From Paenibacillus sp. EZ-K15 (GTDB lineage Bacteria; Bacillota; Bacilli; Paenibacillales; Paenibacillaceae), in assembly GCF_002573715.1 (NCBI RefSeq), contig NZ_PDHM01000013.1:1-64000 (forward strand): a DNA stretch of 64,000 nt. Direction: 5' to 3'. Positions 1 to 8,801 of the stretch are shown here, one piece after another. Made by a program: the position numbers and the translations under genes. Numbering within the stretch: the stretch's first letter is position 1; the number at the start of each line of letters is the position of its first letter. The notes under the pieces were generated by a model, which was not told the DNA's origin, made no database searches, and was given only the letters and a program-made list of their open reading frames with translations.

Positions 1-2
1 CG

Positions 3-1910
3 CAGGCGGCGGCACCGCAGCGGCGCCAGCGGCTGGATGCCGCGGCAGCCGAGCTGCGCGCAGCGGCGGCGCTGCTGGCGCCGCATCCCGCGCTTGTCTC
101 GGCCGCGCGGGATCTGACCGCCCGCGCGGATGCGCTTGCGGGCGGCTCGTTCACGTTGGCGCTGTTCGGCGCGTTTAGCGCCGGGAAGTCCTCCTTCGCC
201 AATGCACTGCTTGGCGAGTCGGTCCTGCCGGTGTCACCGCACCCGACAACGGCGGCGGTGAACCGGATTCTGGCACCGGCTGAAGGGAAATCCCATGGTA
301 CCGCAGCCGTGCGCATGAAGAGCCTCGATATGTGGTGGGACGATCTGAAGTACTCCTTCAGCGTGCTGGGTCTCCAAGAACCGAATCTGGGGAATTGGCG
401 AAGCGTGGCTGAAGAATTGAATCCGGCCGGTATTCACCCGGCAGGCTTGCCGCATTACGGGTTTCTGAAGGCCGCCGCCGCCGGCTTTAATGTGATGGAG
501 TCCAAACTGGGTACGACAGAAACAGTAGAATTGGTGGAATATCGAGGTTATGTGGCGGACGAAACCAAATCCTGTTTTGTTGACGGGATTGATCTGTATT
601 ACAGCTGTCCGATGACAGAGCAAGGGATCGTGCTGGTGGATACGCCTGGAGCCGATTCCCTGCATGCCCGGCATACGGGCGTAACGTTTAATTATATTAA
701 GAATGCGGATGCCATCGTATACGTAACGTATTACAACCATGCCTTCTCCAAAGCGGATCGGCAATTCCTGTCCCAGCTAGGCAGGGTTAAAGACAGTTTT
801 GCGCTGGATAAAATGTTTTTTATCGTCAATGCCGCAGACCTTGCACAATCCGAAGAGGAGCTGGATGAGGTGGTGAAGCATGTTCGTACCAACCTGACAT
901 CCAGTGGGGTAGGCAGCCCGCATATCTTCCCTGTTTCCAGTCTGGCAGCGCTGGATAGTAAGCTCTATGGGGATGAAGCAAAATTGAAGGAATCGGGGTT
1001 CCCTGTATTCGAAGGAGCGCTTAGTCGATTTGCGGTTGAAGAGCTGCCAAGGCTTTCCCAGCGCGCGGGTTATGATGAACTGGCTTCGGTGAGGGATCGA
1101 ATCAGGGCATGGGCCGATATGGCAGCCCAGGATGAGACCACGCGTGAGCGTAAAATCGTGGAGATGGAAGAGGTTCATCAACAAGCCTTATCCCGCCTTG
1201 CGGCTTTGAGGGAGATTAACATGTCCCGCGATATCGCGCAGGAAAGCAGCGAACTGTTGTTTCATGTACGGCAGCGGCTGGATTATGCCATGAACCGTTT
1301 CTTTCAGGAGTCGTTTAATCCTTCCGTGCTCCGGGAGGATGCAGGTCACCTGAAATCGGCCTTTGCGGCTTGCGGACGTGATTTGATGCGGACGATATCC
1401 TTGGAGCTGGATCAGGAGCTATGGGCAACAACGCTTCGATTAGAGATGGCCGGTCGCAGATTAACCGAAGAAGCAGCGCTTAAAGCAGCAGCGGATATCA
1501 ACGGTATGGGCGAAGGCTTGTCTCTTGCTATCCGGCGGGATAAGGACTGGTCACCGCCGGAGCTGGAAGAAACGGAATTGCAAATACAGGGGGATTGGTT
1601 GTCCTTCTGGTCGACCTTTAAGAACCCGAAACATTTCTTTGAGGGTAGCGGAAGCTCCAAGCTTCGTGAAGCGGCAGAGCCGAAGGTGAAGGAAGCTGTG
1701 GCGAGTGTGGTGAGCATTCGGGAAGAGCAGCTGACGGACCACTATGTTCGGATGAGTGAGCGTTCATTGCAGCATCATGGATCGGTGTTGGAGGAACAGC
1801 TGAAGGAATCCATGGCTGCCATCCTCGGTTCGCTGCAGGACGGTCAATCTCCGTTGATGTGGAGTAAGCTGGCAGATGAGCTGGATGTTATGATTCAGGC
1901 AGCTCAGTAA
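3..1910 (+). CDS. Dynamin-like GTPase, C-terminal part (cut by left edge)
   Basis: Dynamin-family large GTPase, expected to bind GTP and membranes. The frame is open from base 3 with no start, so the 5' end lies outside the window. A P-loop GAFSAGKSS follows a TTG at 156 that is not a convincing start, because alanine-rich coding sequence continues upstream of it. A G3-like DTPG follows (LVDTPGADS), then a long helical region with charged heptad-like stretches. Firmicute DynA proteins carry two fused dynamin modules, and an upstream extension running directly into a P-loop fits the second module of such a fusion (inference). The first 155 bases are extremely GC-rich (50 of the first 60 are G or C), unlike the rest of the gene. 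A terminator follows at 2033. Confidence 0.85.
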   Translation, partial: QAAAPQRRQRLDAAAAELRAAAALLAPHPALVSAARDLTARADALAGGSFTLALFGAFSAGKSSFANALLGESVLPVSPHPTTAAVNRILAPAEGKSHGTAAVRMKSLDMWWDDLKYSFSVLGLQEPNLGNWRSVAEELNPAGIHPAGLPHYGFLKAAAAGFNVMESKLGTTETVELVEYRGYVADETKSCFVDGIDLYYSCPMTEQGIVLVDTPGADSLHARHTGVTFNYIKNADAIVYVTYYNHAFSKADRQFLSQLGRVKDSFALDKMFFIVNAADLAQSEEELDEVVKHVRTNLTSSGVGSPHIFPVSSLAALDSKLYGDEAKLKESGFPVFEGALSRFAVEELPRLSQRAGYDELASVRDRIRAWADMAAQDETTRERKIVEMEEVHQQALSRLAALREINMSRDIAQESSELLFHVRQRLDYAMNRFFQESFNPSVLREDAGHLKSAFAACGRDLMRTISLELDQELWATTLRLEMAGRRLTEEAALKAAADINGMGEGLSLAIRRDKDWSPPELEETELQIQGDWLSFWSTFKNPKHFFEGSGSSKLREAAEPKVKEAVASVVSIREEQLTDHYVRMSERSLQHHGSVLEEQLKESMAAILGSLQDGQSPLMWSKLADELDVMIQAAQ

Positions 1911-2437
1911 TGGCGGATTTTATGCCGTCAAGAGCATGTATGCATAACGAATAGTATAGATGTTGAAGTTTGGAGCTCCTAGACGCATAACGATTTTATG
2001 CAGGTGAACTCCAATCATATACTCCTCAATCCAAAGGCGTTCCCTATGCCATCATGGCGGGGCGCCTTTTTTCCTATGCTTATCCGGGCTGATGAAGGTC
2101 AAGAGGATGGTATGACGTATTTTAATCCGCTACAACGTTCGTGACTAGGATGAAATCAGCTTAGGATATTACCCTTTTGTAAGCATGTTCAAAAAAGTCG
2201 AAAAGAGTGGATGAAGCCTGATGGTTGAAGGGACTGACAATGTGATTATATCCCCTAGTATTAATGAGAATTCCCGATGATTTCATTATGAAACAAAGAT
2301 AAGTTCTACTATTTGCCCCCTTTAGGTCCTTTTGGCTCATTTATGACGGTTTTCCCTCTTTGCCGCGGGTTCAGCTCGATGATAAACTTCATAAATGCTA
2401 CATAACCTGAACGAAAATAATCCAAAGGAGGATAAAC
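1911..2437. other. Intergenic region before the ABC exporter operon
   Basis: 527 bases without a convincing gene. It holds the terminator of the dynamin gene (2033-2072) and, at 2423-2431, the AAAGGAGGA ribosome binding site of the exporter. A promoter must lie here, but no hexamer pair stands out; CTGACA near 2232 with TATTAA near 2257 is the best weak candidate. I looked for a leader peptide and attenuator like that of bmrCD-type exporters and did not find a convincing one. Confidence 0.5.
2033..2072 (+). terminator. Intrinsic terminator after dynamin-like gene
   Basis: Stem AAAGGCG...CGCCTTT followed by a run of T, 120 bases after the stop of the GTPase gene. Confidence 0.8.
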
Positions 2438-4216
2438 ATGAATGTTCTCAGGCAACTGCAGGGCTTCTTTTGGGAGAAACGAAGTTATCTTTTTCTTTCC
2501 ATGCTGTGTCTGGCGATTGCAACCGCTTTAGGACTTGTCTATCCGCAGCTGTTGAAGGTGCTGATTGACGATGCAATCAAGCTGGAGAATTACGGCATCG
2601 TACCGCAGCTGGCGCTCACTGTGCTGGGTGTGGTCATCCTTAAAGCTTTCATGCAGTTTTTGCACGGATTTTTTGGGGGGAGGCTGGGTAACTACCTGGC
2701 TTACGCATTGCGAAACGCCTGCTATGAAAAATTGCAATTTCTATCGTTCCGTTACTATGACACCGCTCGGACCGGGGATTTGATGTCAAGGCTGACAGGC
2801 GATTTGGAAGCGATCCGAATGTTTATCGGCTTCGGTTTTGCTCAGCTGCTCAATCTGGTATTGATGGTGACTTTCGGTTCCATCATGATGTTTACCATCA
2901 GCTGGCAATTGACGCTGGTAACTTTGGTAGCGATGCCATTTTTGGTTGTGGCAGCTCTAAAGTTCGAATCCAAGATCCACCCGGCATTCCAGGAAATGCG
3001 TCTGGCACTAAGTTCGCTGACGACCGCGGTTCAGGAGAATATTACGGGTGTTCGTACCGTTAAGTCTTTTGCTCGCGAGCCGCACGAAGTGGAGAAATTC
3101 TCTGAACGGAATGAGCGTTACAAAACTAACCAGATTTTTGCCTCTTCACTATGGGCACGGTACTTCCCGATGATGGAGCTCTTTGCGAATATCAGTGTCG
3201 TCATTTTGCTTGCCATCGGCGGAGGGATGGTTATCCAAGGCTCCATGACGGTAGGGGAACTGGCAGCTTTCTTTACTTTGATCTGGTACATAATCGGCCC
3301 GCTTTGGGGGATTGGGTTTCACATTAATAACTACACGCAGTCCAAGGCATCGGGTGAACGGGTGCTGGAGCTGCTGAATCAGCCGATTGATGTCGAAGAC
3401 CGTGAGCGTGCGGTAGATTTGGTGCCAAACGAGGTGAAGGGCCATGTCGTATTTGATAATGTCACCTTTGCTTACGGTAACAAGATGGCAGCAGTGAAAG
3501 ATATTAATCTCGATGCTCGTCCTGGCTCCGTGATTGGTTTGCTTGGGGGAACGGGGTCCGGTAAGTCGACCATTATTCAACTCTTGATGCATGCCTATAA
3601 TGTGAATCAGGGCAGCATCAAACTAGACGGCATGAACATTAATGATATTAAGATCCGGAGTTTGCGCAGTCAGATTGCCACGGTCTTCCAGGAGACCTTC
3701 TTGTTCTCGTCCAGTATCCGCAACAATATTTCTTACGGCATGAAGGACGTTAGCATGGAAGAAATTATCCGTGTTGCCAAGCTGGCCAAAGCCCATGACT
3801 TTATTATGGAAATGAAGGATGGTTACGATACCATTGTCGGTGAACGGGGGATGGGACTCTCTGGCGGACAGAAGCAGAGGATTGCGATTGCACGTGCCCT
3901 TCTGAAAGATCCGAAAATCCTGATCCTGGATGATGCCACCAGTGCAGTGGATATGGAAACCGAGCATGAAATTCAGTCCGGCTTCCAGGAAGTCATGAAC
4001 GGCAGAACGACTTTTATTATCGCTCACCGTATCTCTTCCTTGCGTCATGCGGATGAAATTCTCGTTCTGGATGAAGGAAAAGTCGTGCAGCGCGGCAAGC
4101 ATAACGATTTGATTGCTGTGCCGGGGCCTTACCAGGATGTATACAAAATACAATATGCGGACCTTATTGCGAAGCAAGCTCAAGCAGGAGGTACGCAAGG
4201 GCAGGTGCAAGCATGA
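2438..4216 (+). CDS. ABC exporter half-transporter, subunit 1 (degenerate catalytic site)
   Basis: Type IV ABC exporter subunit: N-terminal six-helix membrane domain (about residues 15-310), then a nucleotide-binding domain. Walker A is GGTGSGKST (370-378), the signature is LSGGQ (474-478) and Walker B ends in D498-D499. The position normally held by the catalytic glutamate is therefore aspartate D499. It overlaps the next subunit gene by 4 bases (2438-4216 against 4213), so the two are translationally coupled and should form a heterodimer, as in the YheI/YheH (BmrC/BmrD), YfiB/YfiC and YknU/YknV families. Likely role: export of drugs or lipophilic compounds; the substrate cannot be read from sequence. 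Start ATG has AAAGGAGG upstream. Confidence 0.9.
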   Translation: MNVLRQLQGFFWEKRSYLFLSMLCLAIATALGLVYPQLLKVLIDDAIKLENYGIVPQLALTVLGVVILKAFMQFLHGFFGGRLGNYLAYALRNACYEKLQFLSFRYYDTARTGDLMSRLTGDLEAIRMFIGFGFAQLLNLVLMVTFGSIMMFTISWQLTLVTLVAMPFLVVAALKFESKIHPAFQEMRLALSSLTTAVQENITGVRTVKSFAREPHEVEKFSERNERYKTNQIFASSLWARYFPMMELFANISVVILLAIGGGMVIQGSMTVGELAAFFTLIWYIIGPLWGIGFHINNYTQSKASGERVLELLNQPIDVEDRERAVDLVPNEVKGHVVFDNVTFAYGNKMAAVKDINLDARPGSVIGLLGGTGSGKSTIIQLLMHAYNVNQGSIKLDGMNINDIKIRSLRSQIATVFQETFLFSSSIRNNISYGMKDVSMEEIIRVAKLAKAHDFIMEMKDGYDTIVGERGMGLSGGQKQRIAIARALLKDPKILILDDATSAVDMETEHEIQSGFQEVMNGRTTFIIAHRISSLRHADEILVLDEGKVVQRGKHNDLIAVPGPYQDVYKIQYADLIAKQAQAGGTQGQVQA

Positions 4217-6078
4217 ACGCCAATGTAAATACTGAACCGCATAAGAAGCAAAAGATTCCGAGGCCGCGGAAGCCCTCGGAAGAAACCAACGAACGTTTTG
4301 TATACAAGGACGACGATGCAATTGAGAAACCGTTTAACTGGATGCAGCTGACACGTCTGATCTCGTATATGAAACCATACGCGAAACAGATTCTCCCTTT
4401 GATCGGGCTTATGATGGTCATCGGTACCATTACGAAGCTGGCCATTCCGTTCTTGACCAGTTTGGCCATTGACCAGGCCATCGAACCGAAGAGTGGGAAT
4501 CCAAGTCTGACCTTGTTGTATCAGATTACAATAGCGGTTCTGGCGATGTATATCATTCAATGGGTTGCCGGGATATTCCGTATCAAGTTTACGAATATCA
4601 TCGGTCAGCGAGTCATTTATGACCTGCGAGCGGATCTGTTCCAGCACATTCAGCGCCTGTCCTTTAATTTCTTCGACAAGCGTCCGGCTGGATCTGTGCT
4701 GGTCCGGGTTACGAATGATGTTAACTCCCTGCAGGATTTGTTTACTAACGGGGTTGTCAACCTGATCATCGACTGCGTGCAGTTAGTAGGTATTGTGGTC
4801 ATTCTTCTATTAATAAACTGGAAGCTCGGTCTTGCTGTTATTGTCACGGTACCGATTATGTTCTTCATCTCGACCAAACTCCGTGTACGCATCCGGCGTG
4901 CATGGCAGGATGTACGGATTCGGAACTCGCGGATTAACTCCCACTTGAATGAATCGATTCAGGGGATCCGCGTGACCCAAGCTTACACCCAAGAAGAAGA
5001 GAATATGAAGTTCTTTGACAACATGAATTTGGACAGCAAAAAGTCCTGGGATAAGGCGTCTGCCATGAACCAAGGGTTTGGGCCTCTTATCGAAATTACC
5101 GGTGGTTTTGGTTCACTGATCTTGTTCTGGCTTGGTGCCGTGCTGATTCAACAAGGCGAGCTTACTATCGGTCTGTTAATTGCCTTCACCCAATATGTAG
5201 GGAACTTCTGGGAGCCGATCAATCGGCTTGGCCAAATGTATAACCAATTGCTTGTCGCCATGGCTTCCTCAGAACGTATTTTTGAGTTTATTGACGAGAA
5301 GCCGAGCATTGATGATCAGCCTGGGGCGAAGAAATTGCCGACGATTAAAGGGGACATCAAGCTGGAGAATGTGGTGTTTGAATATGAAAAAGGACGCCAG
5401 GCTCTCAAAGGCATCAATCTGGACGTGAAGGCAGGTCAGTCGATTGCGCTGGTCGGTCATACCGGATCAGGCAAGAGTACCATCATTAATCTGCTCAGCC
5501 GATTCTATGATATTACCGAAGGTAAATTAACCATCGACGGATACGATATCCAATCGGTAACGGTTGAAAGTCTTCGAAATCAGATTGGGATCGTGCTGCA
5601 GGATACCTTCATATTCTCGGGCACGATTCGGGATAATATCCGGTTTGGCCGTCTGGATGCGACCAATGAGGAGATTGAGGATGTAGCCAAGGCGGTCGGC
5701 GCACATGAATTTATTGTCCAGATGCCGGGCGGTTACGATACGGAGGTTGAAGAACGCGGGAATATGCTGTCCATGGGCCAGCGGCAGCTGTTGTCCTTTG
5801 CCAGAGCGCTCCTTGCCGATCCGCGGATTCTGATTCTGGATGAAGCAACGGCGAGTATCGATACCGAGACGGAGTTGAAAATTCAGGAAGCTCTTAAAGT
5901 GCTGCTTCAGGGCCGAACCTCCTTCATCGTGGCCCATCGTTTGTCAACGATCCGCCATGCCGATCATATCGTTGTGTTGGATCATGGCAAGATCATCGAA
6001 GAAGGAAATCACAGCCAGCTTATGCAGAAGCAGGGTACGTACCATGGGCTAATTGAAGCGCAATACCGATTTTTGTAA
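4213..6078 (+). CDS. ABC exporter half-transporter, subunit 2 (catalytic partner)
   Basis: 621-residue partner of the preceding subunit: a charged N-terminal extension (about 45 residues), six membrane helices, then an ATPase domain. Walker A is GHTGSGKST (415-423), with Walker B DE (D543, catalytic E544) intact, but the signature motif is LSMGQ (519-523) instead of LSGGQ. In a heterodimer the altered signature pairs with the Walker A/B of subunit 1, which lacks its glutamate. Both defects thus fall in the same composite site, leaving one consensus and one degenerate ATP site, as known for heterodimeric exporters. Start ATG overlaps the upstream stop. Confidence 0.9.
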   Translation: MNANVNTEPHKKQKIPRPRKPSEETNERFVYKDDDAIEKPFNWMQLTRLISYMKPYAKQILPLIGLMMVIGTITKLAIPFLTSLAIDQAIEPKSGNPSLTLLYQITIAVLAMYIIQWVAGIFRIKFTNIIGQRVIYDLRADLFQHIQRLSFNFFDKRPAGSVLVRVTNDVNSLQDLFTNGVVNLIIDCVQLVGIVVILLLINWKLGLAVIVTVPIMFFISTKLRVRIRRAWQDVRIRNSRINSHLNESIQGIRVTQAYTQEEENMKFFDNMNLDSKKSWDKASAMNQGFGPLIEITGGFGSLILFWLGAVLIQQGELTIGLLIAFTQYVGNFWEPINRLGQMYNQLLVAMASSERIFEFIDEKPSIDDQPGAKKLPTIKGDIKLENVVFEYEKGRQALKGINLDVKAGQSIALVGHTGSGKSTIINLLSRFYDITEGKLTIDGYDIQSVTVESLRNQIGIVLQDTFIFSGTIRDNIRFGRLDATNEEIEDVAKAVGAHEFIVQMPGGYDTEVEERGNMLSMGQRQLLSFARALLADPRILILDEATASIDTETELKIQEALKVLLQGRTSFIVAHRLSTIRHADHIVVLDHGKIIEEGNHSQLMQKQGTYHGLIEAQYRFL

Positions 6079-6219
6079 AAACGGCTTAACAAAGGTTTAA
6101 CAAAACCGACACAAATGTAAAAAAAATGTCGCTTGATACTTGCAATCTTCTTCATAAACTTACAAAATAGAAGTAGAGTTTACTCAGAATTCATAGAAGA
6201 AGGGAAGCATGAGGGTATA

Positions 6220-6681
6220 ATGAGCATCGAAAGCGTATTATCTGCGCCTGCACTGCTGATTCGAAACTTTGAGAAGAATGATTTGGAAGCTGTCACATCC
6301 TTGATGCGCGAACTGAATTATCCGACCACGCTGAATGTCATGCGGGAACGGATGGAAGCCATGAACGACAATCCATTATACGGCAATTTGATTGCTGAGG
6401 TTGATGGTGTTGTTGTTGGTATGATTATGCTTCGTCAAGTCAAATCCTTCACTATGACCGAACCGGTCACTCAAATTACTTCGGTTATTGTAACCTCAAG
6501 CTGCCGCGGCCAAGGGATTGGCAAAAGATTGATTCGCGGTGCAGAGACATGGGGAAGACAGCATGGTAGCCACCTCTTGTTTCTCACAAGCGGCAACCGG
6601 GAAGAACTTGCTCCCGCACATGCATTTTATGAGCATATTGGATTTGAAAAGGCTGGATACCAGTTTAGTAAAAAGCTGTAG
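6220..6681 (+). CDS. GNAT family N-acetyltransferase
   Basis: 153-residue Gcn5-related acetyltransferase. The acetyl-CoA binding motif A is visible as VTSSCRGQGIGKRLI, followed by a typical beta-bulge/C-terminal segment (HAFYEHIGFEKAGYQFSKKL). The start at 6220 is chosen because GAGGG lies 5 bases upstream; an upstream in-frame TTG at 6133 lacks a site and gives a non-homologous-looking leader. The substrate is unknown. It lies 141 bases after the exporter operon, in an AT-rich gap likely to carry its own promoter, and ends in a strong terminator. Confidence 0.85.
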   Translation: MSIESVLSAPALLIRNFEKNDLEAVTSLMRELNYPTTLNVMRERMEAMNDNPLYGNLIAEVDGVVVGMIMLRQVKSFTMTEPVTQITSVIVTSSCRGQGIGKRLIRGAETWGRQHGSHLLFLTSGNREELAPAHAFYEHIGFEKAGYQFSKKL

Positions 6682-6698
6682 TCTTGGTCTTTTCATTA

Positions 6699-6729
6699 AC
6701 CCATCCCATTTTTTTGGGATGGGTTTTTT
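6699..6729 (+). terminator. Intrinsic terminator after GNAT gene
   Basis: AACCCATCCCA stem with its complement TGGGATGGGTT and a T-run, 18 bases after the stop. Confidence 0.9.
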
Positions 6730-6894
6730 CTTGTTTGGCCTGAAACTCGATTAGAGGACCACCGTTAATAGGAAACGATTCATCGCTTTTAATAAGGTAT
6801 CTATCATCACATATGGTCTGGGACTAGAGCCGACTGGCGCTCTTTTATATTAGGTAGGTAGGAATTCAAGGACGCTTTTCCAACAATTGTAGGA

Positions 6895-6922
6895 TTGCCG
6901 GAGGTATCAAGTATGTTACAAT
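6895..6922 (+). promoter_or_regulatory. Candidate promoter of the CAP-domain gene
   Basis: TTGCCG and TACAAT separated by 16 bases, about 120 bases before the ATG. Between this and the gene is an imperfect inverted repeat (GATCGTCC near 6960, GGACGGTC near 6996) that could be an operator or leader hairpin. The rest of the 359-base gap 6682-7040 shows nothing else. Confidence 0.45.
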
Positions 6923-7040
6923 GTGTTCGTACGAGATTACAAAAATGTAACTATTGTTTGATCGTCCAGCACCCTAGAAATTCATCTTAGAACGGACGGT
7001 CAAGCAAACTCACAACTATGAGCATAGGAGATGAGCATTC

Positions 7041-7784
7041 ATGAACAACCATTGGATAAAGAAAATCGCAGGCGGCAGCATCGCTGCTGTACTAGCTGTC
7101 GGTATCATGCTGCCAACGACGGCGTCTGCTGCACCTGCTGAGAGCAATGAATATGTAAACTGGCAGCAAAAGATCCAGAAATTCCTGGAGAGCCAAGGCT
7201 TAGAATCACAGTTTAAATGGGTGGTTCAGCAGCCGCAAACCGAAAAACCTCAGGCAAACAAACCTGTTGAGACTCCGCAAACCAGTAAGCCAGAAACGAC
7301 TAAACCAGAAATCACAAAACCAGAAACGACTCAACCGGAAACCAGTAAGCCTGAGACCAGTACTCCATCTACAACACCGTCCCAACCTTCCGAATCTGCG
7401 GGTACAACGGAGAAATCGAATTTTGCTTCCGAAGTTGTCACATTGGTGAACAAAGAACGTGCGAATGCAGGTCTGAAGCCGCTAACGGTCCATGCTAAGC
7501 TGACAACCGTGGCGCTGGATAAAGCGAAGGATATGAGTAATAACAATTATTTCAGCCACACTTCCCCGACGCATGGTTCTCCATTTGATATGATGAAAGC
7601 TTATGGTATTTCTTACGGCTATGCTGGTGAGAATATTGCTAAAGGGCAACGTACACCACAGGAAGTCATGAACTCCTGGATGAATAGCCAAGGTCACCGT
7701 GAAAATATCCTGTCTCCGAACTTCACCAAGATCGGTGTTGGATATTACAACGGATATTGGGTTCAAGAATTCATCAGTGAATAA
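7041..7784 (+). CDS. Secreted CAP (SCP/PR1) domain protein, YkwD-like
   Basis: 247 residues: signal peptide (about 1-30, cleavage after ASA), a short conserved segment, a low-complexity linker of repeated KPETT/KPETS units (about 75-115), then a CAP domain (about 125-247). CAP hallmarks seen are the N-terminal NKERANAGLKPL helix, FSH, GENIA and the SQGHRENIL motif. Members in endospore formers (YkwD family) are secreted; their biochemical role is not settled. The Pro/Thr-rich linker suggests a wall-spanning spacer. Start ATG has AGGAGATGAG upstream. The gene is monocistronic, with a terminator 25 bases after the stop. Confidence 0.92.
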   Translation: MNNHWIKKIAGGSIAAVLAVGIMLPTTASAAPAESNEYVNWQQKIQKFLESQGLESQFKWVVQQPQTEKPQANKPVETPQTSKPETTKPEITKPETTQPETSKPETSTPSTTPSQPSESAGTTEKSNFASEVVTLVNKERANAGLKPLTVHAKLTTVALDKAKDMSNNNYFSHTSPTHGSPFDMMKAYGISYGYAGENIAKGQRTPQEVMNSWMNSQGHRENILSPNFTKIGVGYYNGYWVQEFISE

Positions 7785-7808
7785 GCAATTATCTTGTTTC
7801 ATCTAAAG

Positions 7809-7857
7809 GGCTGCCCCGGTCACGCATCGAAAGACTGCGTCCGGGGCAGTCTTCTTT
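7809..7857 (+). terminator. Intrinsic terminator after CAP-domain gene
   Basis: GC-rich stem CTGCCCCGG/CCGGGGCAG followed by TCTTCTTT. Confidence 0.85.
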
Positions 7858-7931
7858 GCGTGTTTTGATTTGCAAATTTTTAATAGAAGTCTTAAGGTAA
7901 TGTACATGAGGAATTTTGTAGGGGGAATGTC

Positions 7932-8783
7932 ATGAAATCATCTGCATGGATATGGCGAATCACTGCCTCCGTGTCGGTTATTGTAACGATTGTGCTTATT
8001 CTCGGTTTTGTGTATGCGTTTAAGGATATTAATGATCCGCAAGGACAGCCCTTGCTGACTGGTGGGGGATCCGAGGCTTCCGAAGAAAAGACAGCGCCGG
8101 AGAAGCCGGAGAGCGCTCCGTTACAAGCGGTTTTGCCGAATGATTTAAAGGTAGCTGCGATTGGAGATTCACTGGCCAAGGGAACGGGGGACAATACCGG
8201 GAGCGGTTTTGTCCGCCGAAGCGTGGATCAATTAAATGGCGATGGACGAACAGCGAGCCTGCTGGCGAATCTGGCCATAAACGGAATGACTACCGAAGGA
8301 CTCCTTCCCAAGCTGGACGACAAGGGAATACAGTATGCCTTGAAGCAAGCCAATGTCATTATGCTTTCGATTGGAGGCAATGATATCTTTCAAGGCAGCG
8401 GGCTGATGGAAGGGGCGGCGGATTCCGATGAGTTGGAGCTCGAACCTGCTAAGCTGATGGCTGCATTGCCGCAGGCATCTGAACGCCTGCAGGCGATTCT
8501 GGAGAAAATTCGCCTCATTAATCCGGATGCGCGAATCGTTTATATCGGTCTGTATCATCCTTTTTCTGATTTGGAAGACTTGTTGATACCCGGCAATATT
8601 GTGGTCTCTGCATGGAATCATGCGGTCATGGAGATCGTGAACCGGGATCCCAATATGACATTGGTCCCAACGTTCGATCTGTTTCAGCATAAGCTGGGTG
8701 AGTATCTGTCCTCGGACCATTTTCATCCGAACGGGGCAGGATATCAGGCGATAGCGGATCGAATTGTAGAGGGTATGCTGTAG
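7932..8783 (+). CDS. Exported SGNH/GDSL hydrolase
   Basis: 283-residue SGNH-fold esterase/acylhydrolase with an N-terminal membrane anchor or signal peptide (about 8-28) and a Glu/Pro-rich spacer. Blocks seen: I, GDSLAKG with nucleophile S80; III, GGND with N150; V, DHFH with D262 and H265. All catalytic residues are present, so it should be active outside the membrane. The natural ester is unknown. Start ATG has TAGGGGGAA upstream. The downstream ABC ATPase begins 18 bases after the stop, so the three genes 7932-10770 probably form one operon, which hints at a link with envelope lipid or antibiotic stress (inference). Confidence 0.88.
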   Translation: MKSSAWIWRITASVSVIVTIVLILGFVYAFKDINDPQGQPLLTGGGSEASEEKTAPEKPESAPLQAVLPNDLKVAAIGDSLAKGTGDNTGSGFVRRSVDQLNGDGRTASLLANLAINGMTTEGLLPKLDDKGIQYALKQANVIMLSIGGNDIFQGSGLMEGAADSDELELEPAKLMAALPQASERLQAILEKIRLINPDARIVYIGLYHPFSDLEDLLIPGNIVVSAWNHAVMEIVNRDPNMTLVPTFDLFQHKLGEYLSSDHFHPNGAGYQAIADRIVEGML

Positions 8784-8801
8784 GCATGATGAGGATGTCA
8801 T

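Noticed and set aside
234..764. 176-codon minus-strand frame inside the dynamin gene, and similar long antisense frames elsewhere
   Set aside because: No ribosome binding sites, and the sequence content is that of the antisense of well-supported genes.
1911..2437. bmrB-like antibiotic attenuator before the exporter genes
   Set aside because: The only terminator hairpin lies 365 bases upstream and belongs to the previous gene; no SD-led short ORF with alternative pairing was found.
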